A DNA stretch of 14,391 bases from Candidatus Lambdaproteobacteria bacterium (GCA_012964265.1 DTUH01000102.1:1-14391), one strand, 5' to 3'. Positions 6,314 to 12,077 are shown, counted from the first letter of the stretch. Notes: generated from the letters alone by a model not told the origin. Numbers and translations: made by a program.

Positions 6314-7168
6314 TTACAAGTGTAGTTCAATTCCCAGCGCGAATTGATATTGCTGTTTTTCCTGTTCGCCATTCAGATTTTGCATAACCGGAACAGAGAC
6401 TCCGCCGGTGACCATCCAGTTTTTGTATGACCAGAGAAAAGACGGTCCCACAAAGGTGGTGTGTCCTCCGGTATTTTCAAGTGCTTTATTTTTCAAAGTT
6501 GCTTTAGCCTGCTGTTTGCCGAAGAGTTCCATGAGAAAAACCATGTCCGGTTCCCAATATTCACTCAGCCAGGGCCGAAATCCAAAGGAAGCACCATAAA
6601 GCCAGGCATTCCCTTTTTTCAAAGTAAGGCTCGCTTTTTTATCGTTCTCTCCATTTATGCGATAGCGCAAATCTGCAAAATAATAGAGCGTGCGGGATTC
6701 CCGACCCACCGTGAAGCCGATGATTGTGTCAGTCGAACCGCTTCCCAAAGACGGTTCGCTATCCGTGTCGCCGGTGGGAAATTTGACTGCGGCCAGCAAA
6801 GCCACCTGATCCTGCCGTCCTTCCGCGTAATCCCTGCGGTAAAAGCGCCATTTGGTTTGCAACATCACATCGCCGGTTCCGGAAGCATTCTGATTTTCTT
6901 CTATTTTCTTTACTTGCGGAACTTCCACAGCAACCGCCCAGTCGGCGGTTAAACCGTAAGTCGCATGCAGATGCAGCGCCTGTTCGTAACCGTGTTGACT
7001 TTGCTCGCGTTCATATTTCAATTCTAATCCAACACCATCCTTGTATATCGTATGGGGTCCGGTACCAAATATCGGTTCGTGCGCCACAGCGAAATTTGCA
7101 TATCCGAGCAAATACAAACTCATGGAAAGTATCAACCTTCCTTTCCATTTCTTAAACTTGTAACTCAT
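6314..7168 (-). CDS. Outer-membrane beta-barrel protein, transporter/MetA-type
   Basis: A 284-residue protein with a signal peptide ending near A-V-A-H at about residue 29. The mature part has many alternating hydrophobic strands, such as VGLELKYEREQ, ALHLHATYGL and WAVAVEVPQV, and a C-terminal strand ending in a hydrophobic residue (YQFALGIELHL). This suggests an outer-membrane beta barrel. Segments such as HEPIFGTGPHTIYKDGVGLE and LLAAVKFPTGD resemble the family annotated as MetA-pathway/putative transporter (Phenol_MetA_deg), which often lies beside metal or aromatic genes. The substrate cannot be read from sequence. It starts 15 bases after the HMA gene, so the two are probably cotranscribed; the NHL gene follows after the palindromic repeat. 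Confidence 0.7.
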   Translation of the reverse strand: MSYKFKKWKGRLILSMSLYLLGYANFAVAHEPIFGTGPHTIYKDGVGLELKYEREQSQHGYEQALHLHATYGLTADWAVAVEVPQVKKIEENQNASGTGDVMLQTKWRFYRRDYAEGRQDQVALLAAVKFPTGDTDSEPSLGSGSTDTIIGFTVGRESRTLYYFADLRYRINGENDKKASLTLKKGNAWLYGASFGFRPWLSEYWEPDMVFLMELFGKQQAKATLKNKALENTGGHTTFVGPSFLWSYKNWMVTGGVSVPVMQNLNGEQEKQQYQFALGIELHL

Positions 7169-7183
7169 TGCTTTCTTTGTCTG

Positions 7184-7522
7184 TTAAGTTTGAGATTTGG
7201 GGAGAATTATTTCTCTAGCAGTAAAACCGCTGTCTTCGACGGCTTCTTTGATCGCCTCCACATCAATCGTCACTCCTGCCTCAAAGGTCAACAGTACTTG
7301 TCCTTCATTCATCTTAATTTCAATGTCCTTCAAGCCTGCCAGGATTTTCAATTTCTTTTCCACTCCATAGGCACAAAAGGGGCAGGACAAGCCGTCAATA
7401 TTAACGATTACTTGCTGATCCTGCGTTTCCGTCGCTTGCAGTGTGAAGTTTCCACTCCATGGAGAAATCAACAAACTCAGTAGAAAAGCAAGGGATATTG
7501 TTTTGAATGATAATGTTTTCAT
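7184..7522 (-). CDS. Exported heavy-metal-associated (HMA, MerP-like) protein, cysteine form
   Basis: A 112-residue protein with a signal peptide (MKTLSFKTISLAFLLSLLIS) and one HMA domain. The metal-binding motif is G-L-S-C47-P-F-C50, followed by the helix AYGVEKKLKILAGLKDIEI and the later strand-helix VDVEAIKEAVEDSGFTA type region, as in MerP and copper chaperones. It would bind a soft metal ion through the two cysteines in the periplasm. The ATG at 7522 is preferred over an upstream in-frame start at 7552 because it directly begins the signal sequence and has GAGA upstream. It is a paralogue of the selenocysteine-containing HMA protein about 1.3 kb upstream, which carries Sec in place of both cysteines. 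The beta-barrel gene follows directly. Confidence 0.85.
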   Translation of the reverse strand: MKTLSFKTISLAFLLSLLISPWSGNFTLQATETQDQQVIVNIDGLSCPFCAYGVEKKLKILAGLKDIEIKMNEGQVLLTFEAGVTIDVEAIKEAVEDSGFTAREIILPKSQT

Positions 7523-7603
7523 AAAATTCTCTACATAAAAGTGATTAATCAAATAATTCTAGTATGACACACTTCTCTCAATGTCTTTTTTTGGTAATGA
7601 GAA

Positions 7604-7620
7604 TATGGAACTGCTCCATA
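7604..7620. promoter_or_regulatory. Palindrome TATGGA-N5-TCCATA upstream of the HMA gene
   Basis: A perfect inverted repeat with six-base arms and a five-base spacer. It is 82-98 bases upstream of the HMA start at 7522. It could be an operator for the run of genes from HMA to the GDCCVxC selenoprotein. No other copy was noticed in the window. Confidence 0.3.
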
Positions 7621-7770
7621 GCATTTTAATAATCATTTTGGGAGAAGATCAGGAAAAACAGGATAGAAACTTTCTTGACAAACAAACTCATTTTTAGCTC
7701 CTAAATTGAGTCAATATTTTTTGGTTTACCTGTAGTACATGATGTCGGTTACGGACAGTACATCTAATCC

Positions 7771-7800
7771 TATTAAGTATTTAAGCATTTTCTTAAATAA
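7771..7800. promoter_or_regulatory. Candidate second ArsR-type site
   Basis: This stretch shares AGTATTTAAGCA (7776-7787) exactly with the palindrome upstream of merF (10246-10257). It also contains its own inverted repeat, TTTAAG-CATTTT-CTTAAA. A related decamer, AAATACTTAA, is at 8706-8715, upstream of the P460 gene; its complement is here too. The shared words suggest one regulator controls several promoters of the region, but AT-rich words can recur by chance. Confidence 0.3.
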
Positions 7801-7852
7801 ACATCAAAGAAAAAATTACTAACTCCTCGGTAGCAGAACTATCTGAACATTT

Positions 7853-8008
7853 TCAAGACTTGCGTGATTTTGCTATACTTTGAGCAGACTTTGCAGGAGA
7901 AGCAATCAGGATTCCAGGCTTACCCTCTGGGATTAGATGCCTGATCACTAGATTATCAACACCACCAGGCGGGGATTCGTGATGTTGATCCAGGTTATCT
8001 GGAGGCAT
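7853..8008 (-). CDS. Possible 51-residue ORF overlapping the P460 gene stop (doubtful)
   Basis: An ATG at 8008-8006 overlaps the TAA of the P460 gene by one base (TAATG), a classic coupling arrangement. The frame runs 51 codons (begins MPPDNLDQHHESPPGG) to a TGA at 7855-7853. It has no signal peptide, no recognisable domain and no cysteine. The composition is not clearly protein-like, and the opposite strand is also partly open here. It may be a small coupled gene, a decayed remnant, or chance. Confidence 0.22.
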   Translation of the reverse strand: MPPDNLDQHHESPPGGVDNLVIRHLIPEGKPGILIASPAKSAQSIAKSRKS

Positions 8009-8547
8009 TACTGCTTGGGATAGCGGTCATGGCGGAAGACAAAGCCTTTGCCGGGAGCACCAATGTGGCAGCCGATGCAGCCGCCAACTCCGGGAGCGCC
8101 TGCCCTTCCGGCCAATGAAACACCCTTAGGGTTTTTCAAGACCTTACCATGCGGACTGTATTTCACATAAAACCAGTCCCCATTTCCAGGGTCATAGCCA
8201 GGTTGCTTCCTGAACATGATGGTCACTGCTTTCAGGTATTTTGCAGGATTTTCCATCACCTGCTTCGTTTCTTTTTCACCACCGTAATTACGTTTGATGA
8301 TCAGGATACCTTCCTGATTTGCCACTGAAAATTCACCCTCGACGGTGTCCAGTACAATTCCATGTAGAGGGAACCCTTTATACGGTTGGGAAACAAAGGC
8401 ACCCTCTCCCACCAGAGAGGCTTTTGTCATGGCCTGCCAAACGGTACGGGCGAATTCAACATCATCCGGATTCCCAAATTTTCCTGCATAAAGCGGAAAG
8501 CTGCCAAGGACCACAACGGTGCCAAGGGTAAACAATTTTTTAAGCAT
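8008..8547 (-). CDS. Exported P460-type c-type cytochrome
   Basis: A 179-residue protein with a signal peptide (MLKKLFTLGTVVVLGSFPLYA). A single heme motif, C157-I-G-C160-H161, sits close to the C-terminus. The body is predicted beta-rich, with WFYVKYSPHGKVLKNP before the heme site. The arrangement resembles the cytochrome P460 family, which in some members oxidises hydroxylamine and in others has unknown roles. The lysine that crosslinks heme in true P460 cannot be assigned here. The ATG at 8547 has GGGAG five bases upstream and is preferred over a TTG at 8559. It lies between the two HMA genes on the same strand, so a redox role connected with the metal locus is possible but unproven. Confidence 0.68.
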   Translation of the reverse strand: MLKKLFTLGTVVVLGSFPLYAGKFGNPDDVEFARTVWQAMTKASLVGEGAFVSQPYKGFPLHGIVLDTVEGEFSVANQEGILIIKRNYGGEKETKQVMENPAKYLKAVTIMFRKQPGYDPGNGDWFYVKYSPHGKVLKNPKGVSLAGRAGAPGVGGCIGCHIGAPGKGFVFRHDRYPKQ

Positions 8548-8787
8548 AATCACTCCCAATTCAGATTACATCAACAAGCATCCATCCCACAATGAGATCG
8601 TGCTCGGAAACTATGTCGGGAGGTATGTGTAATTCTTGCAGTGTAATGACAAATTTATTTCTCTTTGGCAGTATCAACAAGAAATTGTGGGAAATTAAGG
8701 TAGTGAAATACTTAAGTGGAAGTAGTAAGTTTGATTTTAAATGCTACCCCAAACGGTATGAACTTCTTTCATGCAAAGAAAAAATAT

Positions 8788-9138
8788 TCAACAAAACCAG
8801 CCAAAAATCAAACAATTCTGGGGGATAGAGTTTCGTTCAACCGACTGTACCTCAAGTATTTCAGCACTGTATCCGGTGCCTCTGATTGCCGCTACAATCT
8901 GTTCCGGATTAATCTGTATTGGATTGTACCAGACTAATCCTTCCGTCAAACTTATTTTAGATGCGGTTACGCCTTCCAGACCTGAAAGGGACGATTTGAC
9001 AATCGCCACTCAACCGCCTCAGGTAAGTCCGCTCAAACTCAAAGTCACCTGTTCAAGTGGTCGAGATTCCTCTTGTGACAAAACTGGAGTCGTCAGCAAC
9101 AGCAAAGCCGTTCCCAAAAGCAAAACAAATTTTCGCAT
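8788..9138 (-). CDS. MerP-like HMA selenoprotein with a UxxU metal-binding motif (Sec40, Sec43)
   Basis: A 116-residue periplasmic HMA protein that is broken by two in-frame TGA codons, at 9021-9019 and 9012-9010. The N-terminus (MRKFVLLLGTALLLLTTPVLS) is a signal peptide, with a strong AAGGAGG upstream of the ATG at 9138. The domain then reads VTLSLSGLT-U40-GG-U43-VAIVKSSLSGLEGVTASKI, aligning with MerP's GMTCxxC followed by the helix and the 'veGV' turn. Both cysteines are TGA and every other codon is open. The rest (IQINPEQIVAAIRGTGYSAEIL) is a normal HMA C-terminal half. Two SECIS-like hairpins follow. MerP binds Hg(II) through the cysteine pair and passes it to MerT; a selenol pair should bind mercury still more tightly. 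It lies downstream of merT in the same orientation, separated by a REP-like element. Cys-to-TGA decay seems unlikely given the exact positions. Confidence 0.86.
8972..8989 (-). promoter_or_regulatory. SECIS-like hairpin 2 of the HMA selenoprotein
   Basis: On the minus strand CCUUUC-AGGUCU-GGAAGG forms a six-pair stem (one U-G pair) with a loop containing GGUC, the same loop word as E. coli fdhF as I recall it. The loop starts 26 bases after the second UGA (Sec43). It follows hairpin 1 with no gap. It may serve Sec43, with hairpin 1 serving Sec40. Confidence 0.65.
8990..9007 (-). promoter_or_regulatory. SECIS-like hairpin 1 of the HMA selenoprotein
   Basis: On the minus strand GGCGAUU-GUCA-AAUCGUC forms a seven-pair stem (one G-U pair) with a four-base loop starting GU. 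The loop begins 18 bases after the first UGA and 9 bases after the second. Stem, small loop and leading GU fit the bacterial SECIS pattern for the first UGA. The distance is short for the second. Confidence 0.7.
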
Positions 9139-9141
9139 AAA

Positions 9142-9146
9142 CCTCC
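9142..9146 (-). promoter_or_regulatory. Strong Shine-Dalgarno of the HMA selenoprotein
   Basis: On the minus strand AAGGAGGTTT directly precedes the ATG at 9138, with GGAGG at 9146-9142. This is the best ribosome site in the metal locus. It fixes the start upstream of both TGA codons, which argues that the signal peptide and the HMA domain belong to one translated gene. Confidence 0.75.
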
Positions 9147-9174
9147 TTTACTATACAGTCAAGAGTTTTAACGT

Positions 9175-9249
9175 GTCATCCGGAACGTATGTGAGGGATC
9201 CTGTACGATATCAGTACTTAATCAGATCTCTCCCTTCGGTCGAGATGAC
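9175..9249. repeat. REP-like inverted repeat, diverged copy 2
   Basis: The right arm, ending at 9249, contains CTCTCCCTTCGGTCGAGATGAC, very like the right arm of the element at 6178-6257. The left arm starts GTCATC at 9175 and is more degenerate. It lies in the 165-base gap between merT and the HMA selenoprotein gene. The two genes are otherwise co-oriented, so it may act as an mRNA-processing hairpin inside an operon. Confidence 0.6.
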
Positions 9250-9303
9250 ATGCCGCAGTCAATTATAAAAATTCTTGAGATAATTCATGACTCAAGAGTT
9301 CAT

Positions 9304-9633
9304 TCACAGTGAAACAAGAAAAAAGTCCACATAAGTTACTAAACTCATCAGGACAGTTGAAAATACAAGTGCTGCAATATTCCAGCGTTTACCCTGCATT
9401 TGACATACTTGCGCTTCACAAACTTGCTTGCGGCGGAAGTAAAGCCAATATGACATCGCCAGTCCAAGCAGTCCCGACGGATACAGAATGATGCGGTATT
9501 GCATCGTAACCATCATAAATCCTCCACTGCCCAATCCAAGCAAAACTATCGTCATAGGCAGTACGCAGCATATTGAGGCGCCAAGTGAGGTTCCGACGCC
9601 TAATATACCTGGTTTCAAATCAACAATTTGCAT
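9304..9633 (-). CDS. merT: MerT-like mercuric ion transporter
   Basis: A 109-residue inner-membrane protein with three hydrophobic segments (about 8-33, 35-66 and 84-108). The first membrane segment has the vicinal pair C22-C23 in ASICCVLPMTIVLLGLG, as in MerT, where it accepts Hg(II) from MerP. A second pair, C72-E-A-Q-V-C77, sits in the loop before the third segment, corresponding to the cytoplasmic cysteine pair of MerT. GAGGA five bases before the ATG is a good ribosome site. It starts 11 bases after the ArsR gene and precedes the HMA selenoprotein, giving the usual merT-merP order. The protein is shorter at its loops than Tn21 MerT, but the cysteine layout is complete. The transported metal is inferred to be mercury from the family. 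Confidence 0.85.
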   Translation of the reverse strand: MQIVDLKPGILGVGTSLGASICCVLPMTIVLLGLGSGGFMMVTMQYRIILYPSGLLGLAMSYWLYFRRKQVCEAQVCQMQGKRWNIAALVFSTVLMSLVTYVDFFLVSL

Positions 9634-9644
9634 GATGTTCCTCT

Positions 9645-9986
9645 TTATTTCTGTGGTAACTCCTGTAAAGGAATCAGTGACAGAAAAGGATGATCTGTCA
9701 GTGAATAAAACACCGTCTGCCCCTGCTTTGATGATTTTGCAATGCGGTAAGCCTTCAATTTTGCCAGGTGCTGAGAGATAGCCGCAGCAGTCACACCGAA
9801 AATATCTTTAAAATCACATACACAAACTGCTTCCTTTTCTCTTAAAAGGTGAATGATTTTCAGGCGAATTGGATTGGAAATTAAATTATAAAACTCCGCC
9901 CTTTCTTCCAATTCTGGATGAAATGAATATTGATCCTGTAAATTTTGCAGTTCTTTTTCAGATAAAGTAGGTCCTACACAACGCAT
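9645..9986 (-). CDS. ArsR/SmtB-family metal-responsive repressor
   Basis: A 113-residue winged-helix protein. The core has FYNLISNPIRLKIIHLLRE, then E-A-V-C55-V-C57-D58, the ELCVCD-like motif that forms the alpha-3 metal site in ArsR, CadC and related sensors. The recognition helix GVTAAAISQHLAKLKAYRIAKSSKQGQTVFYSL follows and is typical. An additional Cys3 near the N-terminus could be a further ligand, as in CadC-type sites. Such repressors leave DNA when they bind thiophilic ions. It lies between merF (two-base gap) and merT (11-base gap), so it is part of the operon it probably controls. The palindrome at 10245-10264 upstream of merF is the likely operator. Mercury loci usually use MerR, so an ArsR regulator is notable though known elsewhere. 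Confidence 0.9.
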   Translation of the reverse strand: MRCVGPTLSEKELQNLQDQYSFHPELEERAEFYNLISNPIRLKIIHLLREKEAVCVCDFKDIFGVTAAAISQHLAKLKAYRIAKSSKQGQTVFYSLTDHPFLSLIPLQELPQK

Positions 9987-9988
9987 TT

Positions 9989-10231
9989 TTAGAGCTCTGC
10001 TTTTGGTGGTTCAGCTTTTTCACAAATCTGTTTATCCTTTTGATTCCTGTAAATACCATAACCGGTGAGTACTAGAAAAAATGCAAGCAAGGGGAACAAA
10101 ACATAGTCGAGATAACTGATAATGGCCACTGTTCCAAGACCCGTCAAGCCAATTACCAGGATTGGAGTGAAACAACACAGTGCAGTCAGCACTGTGCCGA
10201 TACTTCCATAGAATGTGGTTTTGCTTTTCAT
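9989..10231 (-). CDS. merF: MerF mercuric ion transport protein
   Basis: An 80-residue protein with two transmembrane segments (about 8-37 and 40-62), the MerF size. The segment TVLTALCCFTPILVIGLTGLG contains the vicinal pair C19-C20, and SYLDYVLFPLLAFFLVLTGYGIY follows. This closely matches MerF (ALCCFTPVLV...GYLDYVLLPALA). MerF has a second cysteine pair near the C-terminus; here only C70 remains (DKQICEKAEPP). It would carry Hg(II) into the cytoplasm. It is the first gene of the presumed operon. No Shine-Dalgarno is visible before the ATG at 10231. A TATAAA lies only about five bases upstream, so a leaderless message is possible. Confidence 0.9.
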   Translation of the reverse strand: MKSKTTFYGSIGTVLTALCCFTPILVIGLTGLGTVAIISYLDYVLFPLLAFFLVLTGYGIYRNQKDKQICEKAEPPKAEL

Positions 10232-10244
10232 ATTTATACTTTAA

Positions 10245-10264
10245 TAGTATTTAAGCAAATACTA
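10245..10264. promoter_or_regulatory. Probable ArsR operator upstream of merF
   Basis: The 20-base sequence TAGTATTTAAGCAAATACTA is a perfect palindrome with eight-base arms and a four-base centre. It sits 14-33 bases before the merF start, next to the TATAAA. It matches the general form of ArsR/SmtB operators (AT-rich 12-2-12 inverted repeats) and the operon encodes an ArsR protein. The match is to form, not to a known exact site. Confidence 0.65.
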
Positions 10265-10346
10265 AAATAACTTAATTTGGTTAATTAGTCAATAATTTTT
10301 TTAAATTCTAAAGTAATTATAGGAAAGTTGGAAAATAAGCAATTTA

Positions 10347-10362
10347 TCAGACGTCAGTCTGA
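10347..10362 (-). terminator. Small hairpin overlapping the dehalogenase stop codon
   Basis: TCAGAC-TGAC-GTCTGA is a perfect six-base inverted repeat; the stop TGA of the dehalogenase lies inside it. The sequence just downstream on the minus strand is AT-rich but has no clean T run, so it is a weak terminator candidate. Confidence 0.25.
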
Positions 10363-11043
10363 AGGCAAATATTGTAAGACAGCATCGAGAGTTTTGATTT
10401 CAAGTACAGGTGTTCCCGGAAGACGTTCCGGTGCTTGTCCAAAACGATTGACCCAGACTGCCTGATAACCAAAAGTGGCGGCTCCGGAGACATCCCAGGC
10501 ATTGGAGGAAAAGAATAATATTTCATGGGGACTACAACCAAGTTGATCTACAGCCAATTGATAAACCTGGGGATCCGGCTTGAAAATCCTGATGGTATCC
10601 ACCGAAAATACTGCATCCAAAAGCTTTTCCAATCGGCTGTTACGGATACCGGCTTCGAGCATTTGCAAGGTCCCATTGGAAAGGATGGCTGTTCCCAGTC
10701 CATGCTCCTTGAGATTCCGCAGAGTTTCCGGTACTTCCTGATAACAGTCCAGTTCGTGGTATGCATTCAGAATATCCCGGCGAAGGTTTTGATCATCAAT
10801 GCCGTAAGAATCAAGAGCATAATCCAGTGCGTCCTGAGTAATCTGCCAGAAATCAACGTAACGCTGCATTAAGTTACGGAGCCAGGTATACTGCAATTGT
10901 TTGGTACGCCACAGATCTGAGACCGCCTGTGCTTTTTCACCCAGACGTGCTTGATAGCGTGACATTGCAGAGTGTACATCAAAGAGGGTGCCGTAGGCAT
11001 CAAAAACTGCATGTTTAACTGTTTTCAAAGCTAGTGAAGACAT
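10354..11043 (-). CDS. (S)-2-haloacid dehalogenase, HAD type II
   Basis: A 229-residue enzyme that should hydrolyse L-2-haloacids (for example chloroacetate or chloropropionate) to hydroxyacids with inversion. Motif I is F-D15-A-Y-G-T-L-F-D, with Asp15 the nucleophile. Arg46 in LWRTKQLQYTWL matches the halide-binding arginine of L-DEX. Ser122-Asn123 are in motif II (AILSNGT). Lys155 and Tyr161 are in KPDPQVYQLAVDQL. Motif III is FFSSNAWDVSGA, with Asn181 and Asp184. All these residues keep the spacing of known L-2-haloacid dehalogenases, so this is an active-looking member rather than a general HAD phosphatase. No signal peptide is present. It follows the DUF3179 gene by 74 bases and may share its message. 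True substrates are inferred from the family. Confidence 0.88.
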   Translation of the reverse strand: MSSLALKTVKHAVFDAYGTLFDVHSAMSRYQARLGEKAQAVSDLWRTKQLQYTWLRNLMQRYVDFWQITQDALDYALDSYGIDDQNLRRDILNAYHELDCYQEVPETLRNLKEHGLGTAILSNGTLQMLEAGIRNSRLEKLLDAVFSVDTIRIFKPDPQVYQLAVDQLGCSPHEILFFSSNAWDVSGAATFGYQAVWVNRFGQAPERLPGTPVLEIKTLDAVLQYLPSD

Positions 11044-11117
11044 GATTACCTTTTAAAGAGAGATATTCCGGAGAAATACAAAGCTATTTTACGGGACATA
11101 TCCGGACGGTGCAATCC

Positions 11118-12062
11118 CTAATTATTTTCAGGAAAAATTTCTGTTTCAGGATGAAAAGCATACCATGTGAACCAGAAAGCGTTTACACTCGGCAACACTT
11201 CTCCATCGGGACCGCGGATGATTCCATTACGGGTTTCCAGATTAAATTCAATGGTCAATTTTTGTCCAGCAAACGTGTCTTCAAGAGGAGATTTTATCTG
11301 GGACAATTCCGCAAATGGATAGGCTTTAAAATTGCCATTTACCTCTATGCCTATTACTCTCTCTTTGGGATGATACTGACTGCTGCGGAATGACAGGGAG
11401 AAATAAATGTCGCCATTTTCATCATAGTCTCCATAAGGCGAACGGGCATAATTGCGACTGTAACCGGTTTCGCGGGAGAGAACTTTTGTCTGCGGATGCT
11501 GCTTTTTCCAGTCTTCCCAGGTGGTGTGCTCAATGGGCACTGGAATCAACTTTTCACCTTTACGTGGACCACTGACTGCTTGCCCCATGACTTGTGACCA
11601 AAGTGATTCGCTCTGCCGGTCATAGAGCAGGAGGTCGCTGTTATAAAGCAATCCGGAAACACCAAGCGTTGTAACCGTGCCTTTGAAATCCCGACGAAAT
11701 GCCATTCCGGTACCACAGAGGTGGCAATAGGTAATCGCAAGTTGAACTCCGCCGACAGTGTCATTAACGATTTCATGCCAATTGAGAATGGCGAGGGGAT
11801 AAGCCCGAACAACACCGTTGATTTCCAAACCCAAAACACGGCTGTTTGAAAACAGCCAATCTACCTCTGCGGCGGAAACGAACTTGGGGGAATCAATGGA
11901 AGGAATCCCGTCACGCGGCGGGCCGCCGCTCAAGATATCTTCCAGTGGTACCAAAGGATCTTCGATTGAAAATCCGTTGCGCTGGGCTGATTCTGCCTGT
12001 CCAGAATTGACGGAGAGGAGCAGAATCCCCGCCAATATTATGGACAAAATGCTGACCTTCAT
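11118..12062 (-). CDS. Exported DUF3179 protein
   Basis: A 314-residue protein with a signal peptide (MKVSILSIILAGILLLSVNSGQA), so probably periplasmic. It matches the DUF3179 family. Typical segments are SIDSPKFVSAAEVDWL, GVVRAYPLAILNWHEIVNDTVGG and AITYC113HLC116GTGMAF, with the family's CxxCG motif in the form C-H-L-C-G. Later ones are TLGVSGLLYNSDLLLYDRQSESLWSQ and a second half with GNFKAYPFAEL. The function of the family is unknown; the conserved cysteine pair suggests metal or redox activity. AAGGAGG lies just before the ATG at 12062. The gene starts 15 bases after a small unknown gene and is followed by the dehalogenase, probably as an operon. It is not part of the mercury run by known association. 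Confidence 0.88.
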   Translation of the reverse strand: MKVSILSIILAGILLLSVNSGQAESAQRNGFSIEDPLVPLEDILSGGPPRDGIPSIDSPKFVSAAEVDWLFSNSRVLGLEINGVVRAYPLAILNWHEIVNDTVGGVQLAITYCHLCGTGMAFRRDFKGTVTTLGVSGLLYNSDLLLYDRQSESLWSQVMGQAVSGPRKGEKLIPVPIEHTTWEDWKKQHPQTKVLSRETGYSRNYARSPYGDYDENGDIYFSLSFRSSQYHPKERVIGIEVNGNFKAYPFAELSQIKSPLEDTFAGQKLTIEFNLETRNGIIRGPDGEVLPSVNAFWFTWYAFHPETEIFPENN

Positions 12063-12077
12063 CAGCCTCCTTAAGAT

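Larger units (their letters stand above)
7523..7852. other. Intergenic stretch upstream of the HMA gene, no gene seen
   Basis: No coding frame with recognisable protein sequence is seen in this AT-rich stretch, on either strand, even when TGA is read through. It contains the palindrome at 7604-7620, a candidate operator-like site at 7771-7800 and a heptamer, AGTACAT, present twice at 7734 and 7757. The promoter of the HMA/beta-barrel/NHL/selenoprotein run should lie here, but no clear -35/-10 pair on the minus strand could be fixed. Confidence 0.5.

Noticed and set aside
6461..6952. A 163-codon plus-strand ORF opposite the beta-barrel gene.
   Set aside because: The minus-strand frame has a signal peptide and beta-barrel pattern; the plus-strand product has no protein-like features.
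7675..7707. TTGACA at 7675-7680 as a plus-strand promoter.
   Set aside because: No -10 box lies at a suitable distance, and no plus-strand gene follows.
8764..8790. A third possible Sec codon: the TGA ending the HMA selenoprotein (8790-8788), followed by a hairpin UUCUUU-GCAUG-AAAGAA.
   Set aside because: The HMA domain is already complete, the extension reads to only about 18 more unremarkable residues, the stem is AT-rich, and the loop lies only 13 bases from the TGA. It is more likely a true stop with a weak hairpin.
4884..9138. The in-frame TGA codons might mean pseudogenes.
   Set aside because: All three TGAs fall on conserved Cys positions, no frameshift or other stop is present, SECIS-like hairpins follow, and start signals are intact. 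Random decay would not target only cysteines.
8592..9268. Plus-strand ORFs of 73-165 codons opposite the HMA selenoprotein.
   Set aside because: They are shadows of the minus-strand gene, with no recognisable domain and no good ribosome site.
4884..10231. A genome-wide code change with TGA read as Trp or Gly.
   Set aside because: The merT, NHL, dehalogenase and 85-residue genes all end naturally at TGA, tryptophan is written TGG throughout, and the read-through sites align with Cys.
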